From Ignavibacteriaceae bacterium (lineage in GTDB: Bacteria > Bacteroidota > Ignavibacteria > Ignavibacteriales > Ignavibacteriaceae): DNA of 61,220 nucleotides. The stretch lies in the NCBI GenBank assembly GCA_014860115.1, contig JACZKK010000170.1, positions 1 through 61,220 of the forward strand, given 5' to 3'. The translations under genes and the position numbers were made by a program. Position 1 is the stretch's first letter, and the number at the start of each line of letters is the position of its first letter. The notes under the pieces were generated by a model that saw only the letters and a program-made list of their open reading frames with translations, was not told where the DNA came from and searched no databases. This document shows positions 60,826 to 61,220 of this stretch, piece after piece.

Positions 60826-61220
60826 ATGAAAAATCTAAGCCCCGAAAAATTTATTTTACTCAAGCAAAACCCTTTGGACAAATCCATAATTTCTTCTTCA
60901 GTCAATTACACATACGATGAACTGAGAAAGAAAGTATTAGGCACTGCCAAATTCTTTCATAAGCAAAATATTTCAGCCGGAGATCGGGTTGGAATTATTG
61001 GTCAGAATGATATTGATTTTGTAATAAATGTTTTAGCTTTGTGGCAAATTTTTGCTGTTCCTGTTCTACTAAACAACAGATTGACAGAGATAGAAATCGA
61101 GGAACAACTCTTATTAGCAAACTGCTCGTCACTGCTGGTTCAAAAAGAATTTTATGAAAAAGTAAAGAGCTTATCGATAAAAAATATTAAATACCCGTTT
61201 ATTGCTGATCACGATAATTC
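60826..61220 (+). CDS. menE: o-Succinylbenzoate-CoA ligase, N-terminal fragment
   Basis: The first 131 codons of an acyl-adenylate-forming enzyme are visible; the rest lies beyond the right edge. The sequence has the beginning of the AMP-binding fold: VNYTYDELRKKVLG, FHKQNISAGDRVGIIGQNDID and ALWQIFAVPVLLNNRLT. The AMP-binding P-loop and hinge lie further right. Placement 6 bp after menA and within the men operon supports MenE, which activates o-succinylbenzoate with ATP and CoA. The start is the ATG at 60826, preceded by TAAAG. Confidence 0.85.
   Translation, partial: MKNLSPEKFILLKQNPLDKSIISSSVNYTYDELRKKVLGTAKFFHKQNISAGDRVGIIGQNDIDFVINVLALWQIFAVPVLLNNRLTEIEIEEQLLLANCSSLLVQKEFYEKVKSLSIKNIKYPFIADHDN

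Overview
The window looks like a chromosomal segment from a member of the Ignavibacteria or a close relative in the FCB (Bacteroidetes/Chlorobi) group. It is AT-rich. Six predicted secreted proteins end in a type IX secretion (T9SS) sorting domain of the Tyr-Pro-Asn-Pro-Phe-Asn-Pro type. There is a complete Bat (Bacteroides aerotolerance) operon and many lipoproteins and outer-membrane barrels. Many secreted-protein genes here carry a strong GGAGG ribosome binding site, unlike typical Bacteroidetes. I saw no phage, transposase, integrase, tRNA, rRNA or CRISPR array. The taxonomic placement is inferred from domain style only.

Layout. 1-263 is the N-terminus of a UvrD/PcrA helicase (minus strand), followed by a gene-poor 500 bp with a terminator-like hairpin. 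767-11224 is an envelope and secretome block: small lipoproteins, beta-barrels and four T9SS cargo genes in a row (2551-8266, minus strand), separated by near-identical spacers that each carry a terminator hairpin. 11641-15517 is a sensor kinase and sigma-54 regulator pair, next to a 1089-residue T9SS cargo protein (15589-18858) that shares Asp-rich FG-GAP-type loops with the sensor. 18901-24518 holds a lone B12-binding domain, a HIT protein, a PLP desulfhydrase-like enzyme, kdsB, plsC and an M48 protease, then the end of the Bat operon. The Bat operon reads moxR, DUF58, a membrane protein, batA, batB, batC, batD, batE on the minus strand (32289 to 23733).

32604-44787 contains a PQQ-propeller protein with a degenerate phosphoesterase domain, a HAD phosphatase, a 1795-residue PorU-like C25 sortase/protease, and a four-gene glycosyltransferase operon. 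44845-48664 is a conserved-looking envelope set (EnvC-like M23 protein, DUF4292 lipoprotein, TPR lipoprotein). 48866-53685 is a run of surface lipoproteins and barrels, including a strongly Tyr-rich then Arg/Asn-rich lipoprotein. 53925-61220 is rsgA followed by a menaquinone operon menF-menD-menH-menB-menA-menE, the last cut by the window edge; menC is not in the window.

The most unusual theme is short palindromic repeats that have entered protein-coding sequence and are read through in frame. Two 24-bp copies lie in the PLP-enzyme gene, one related copy lies in a T9SS sorting domain in the opposite orientation, and a 92-bp element supplies most of the N-terminal region of BatC. Related copies lie between genes. 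This resembles the protein-coding palindromic elements described in Rickettsia, but the resemblance is an inference. Other points worth a second look are a PQQ protein whose phosphoesterase metal ligands are replaced, an RsgA whose conserved N-terminus lies upstream of any usual start codon, and a sensor kinase with a putative FG-GAP sensor domain.
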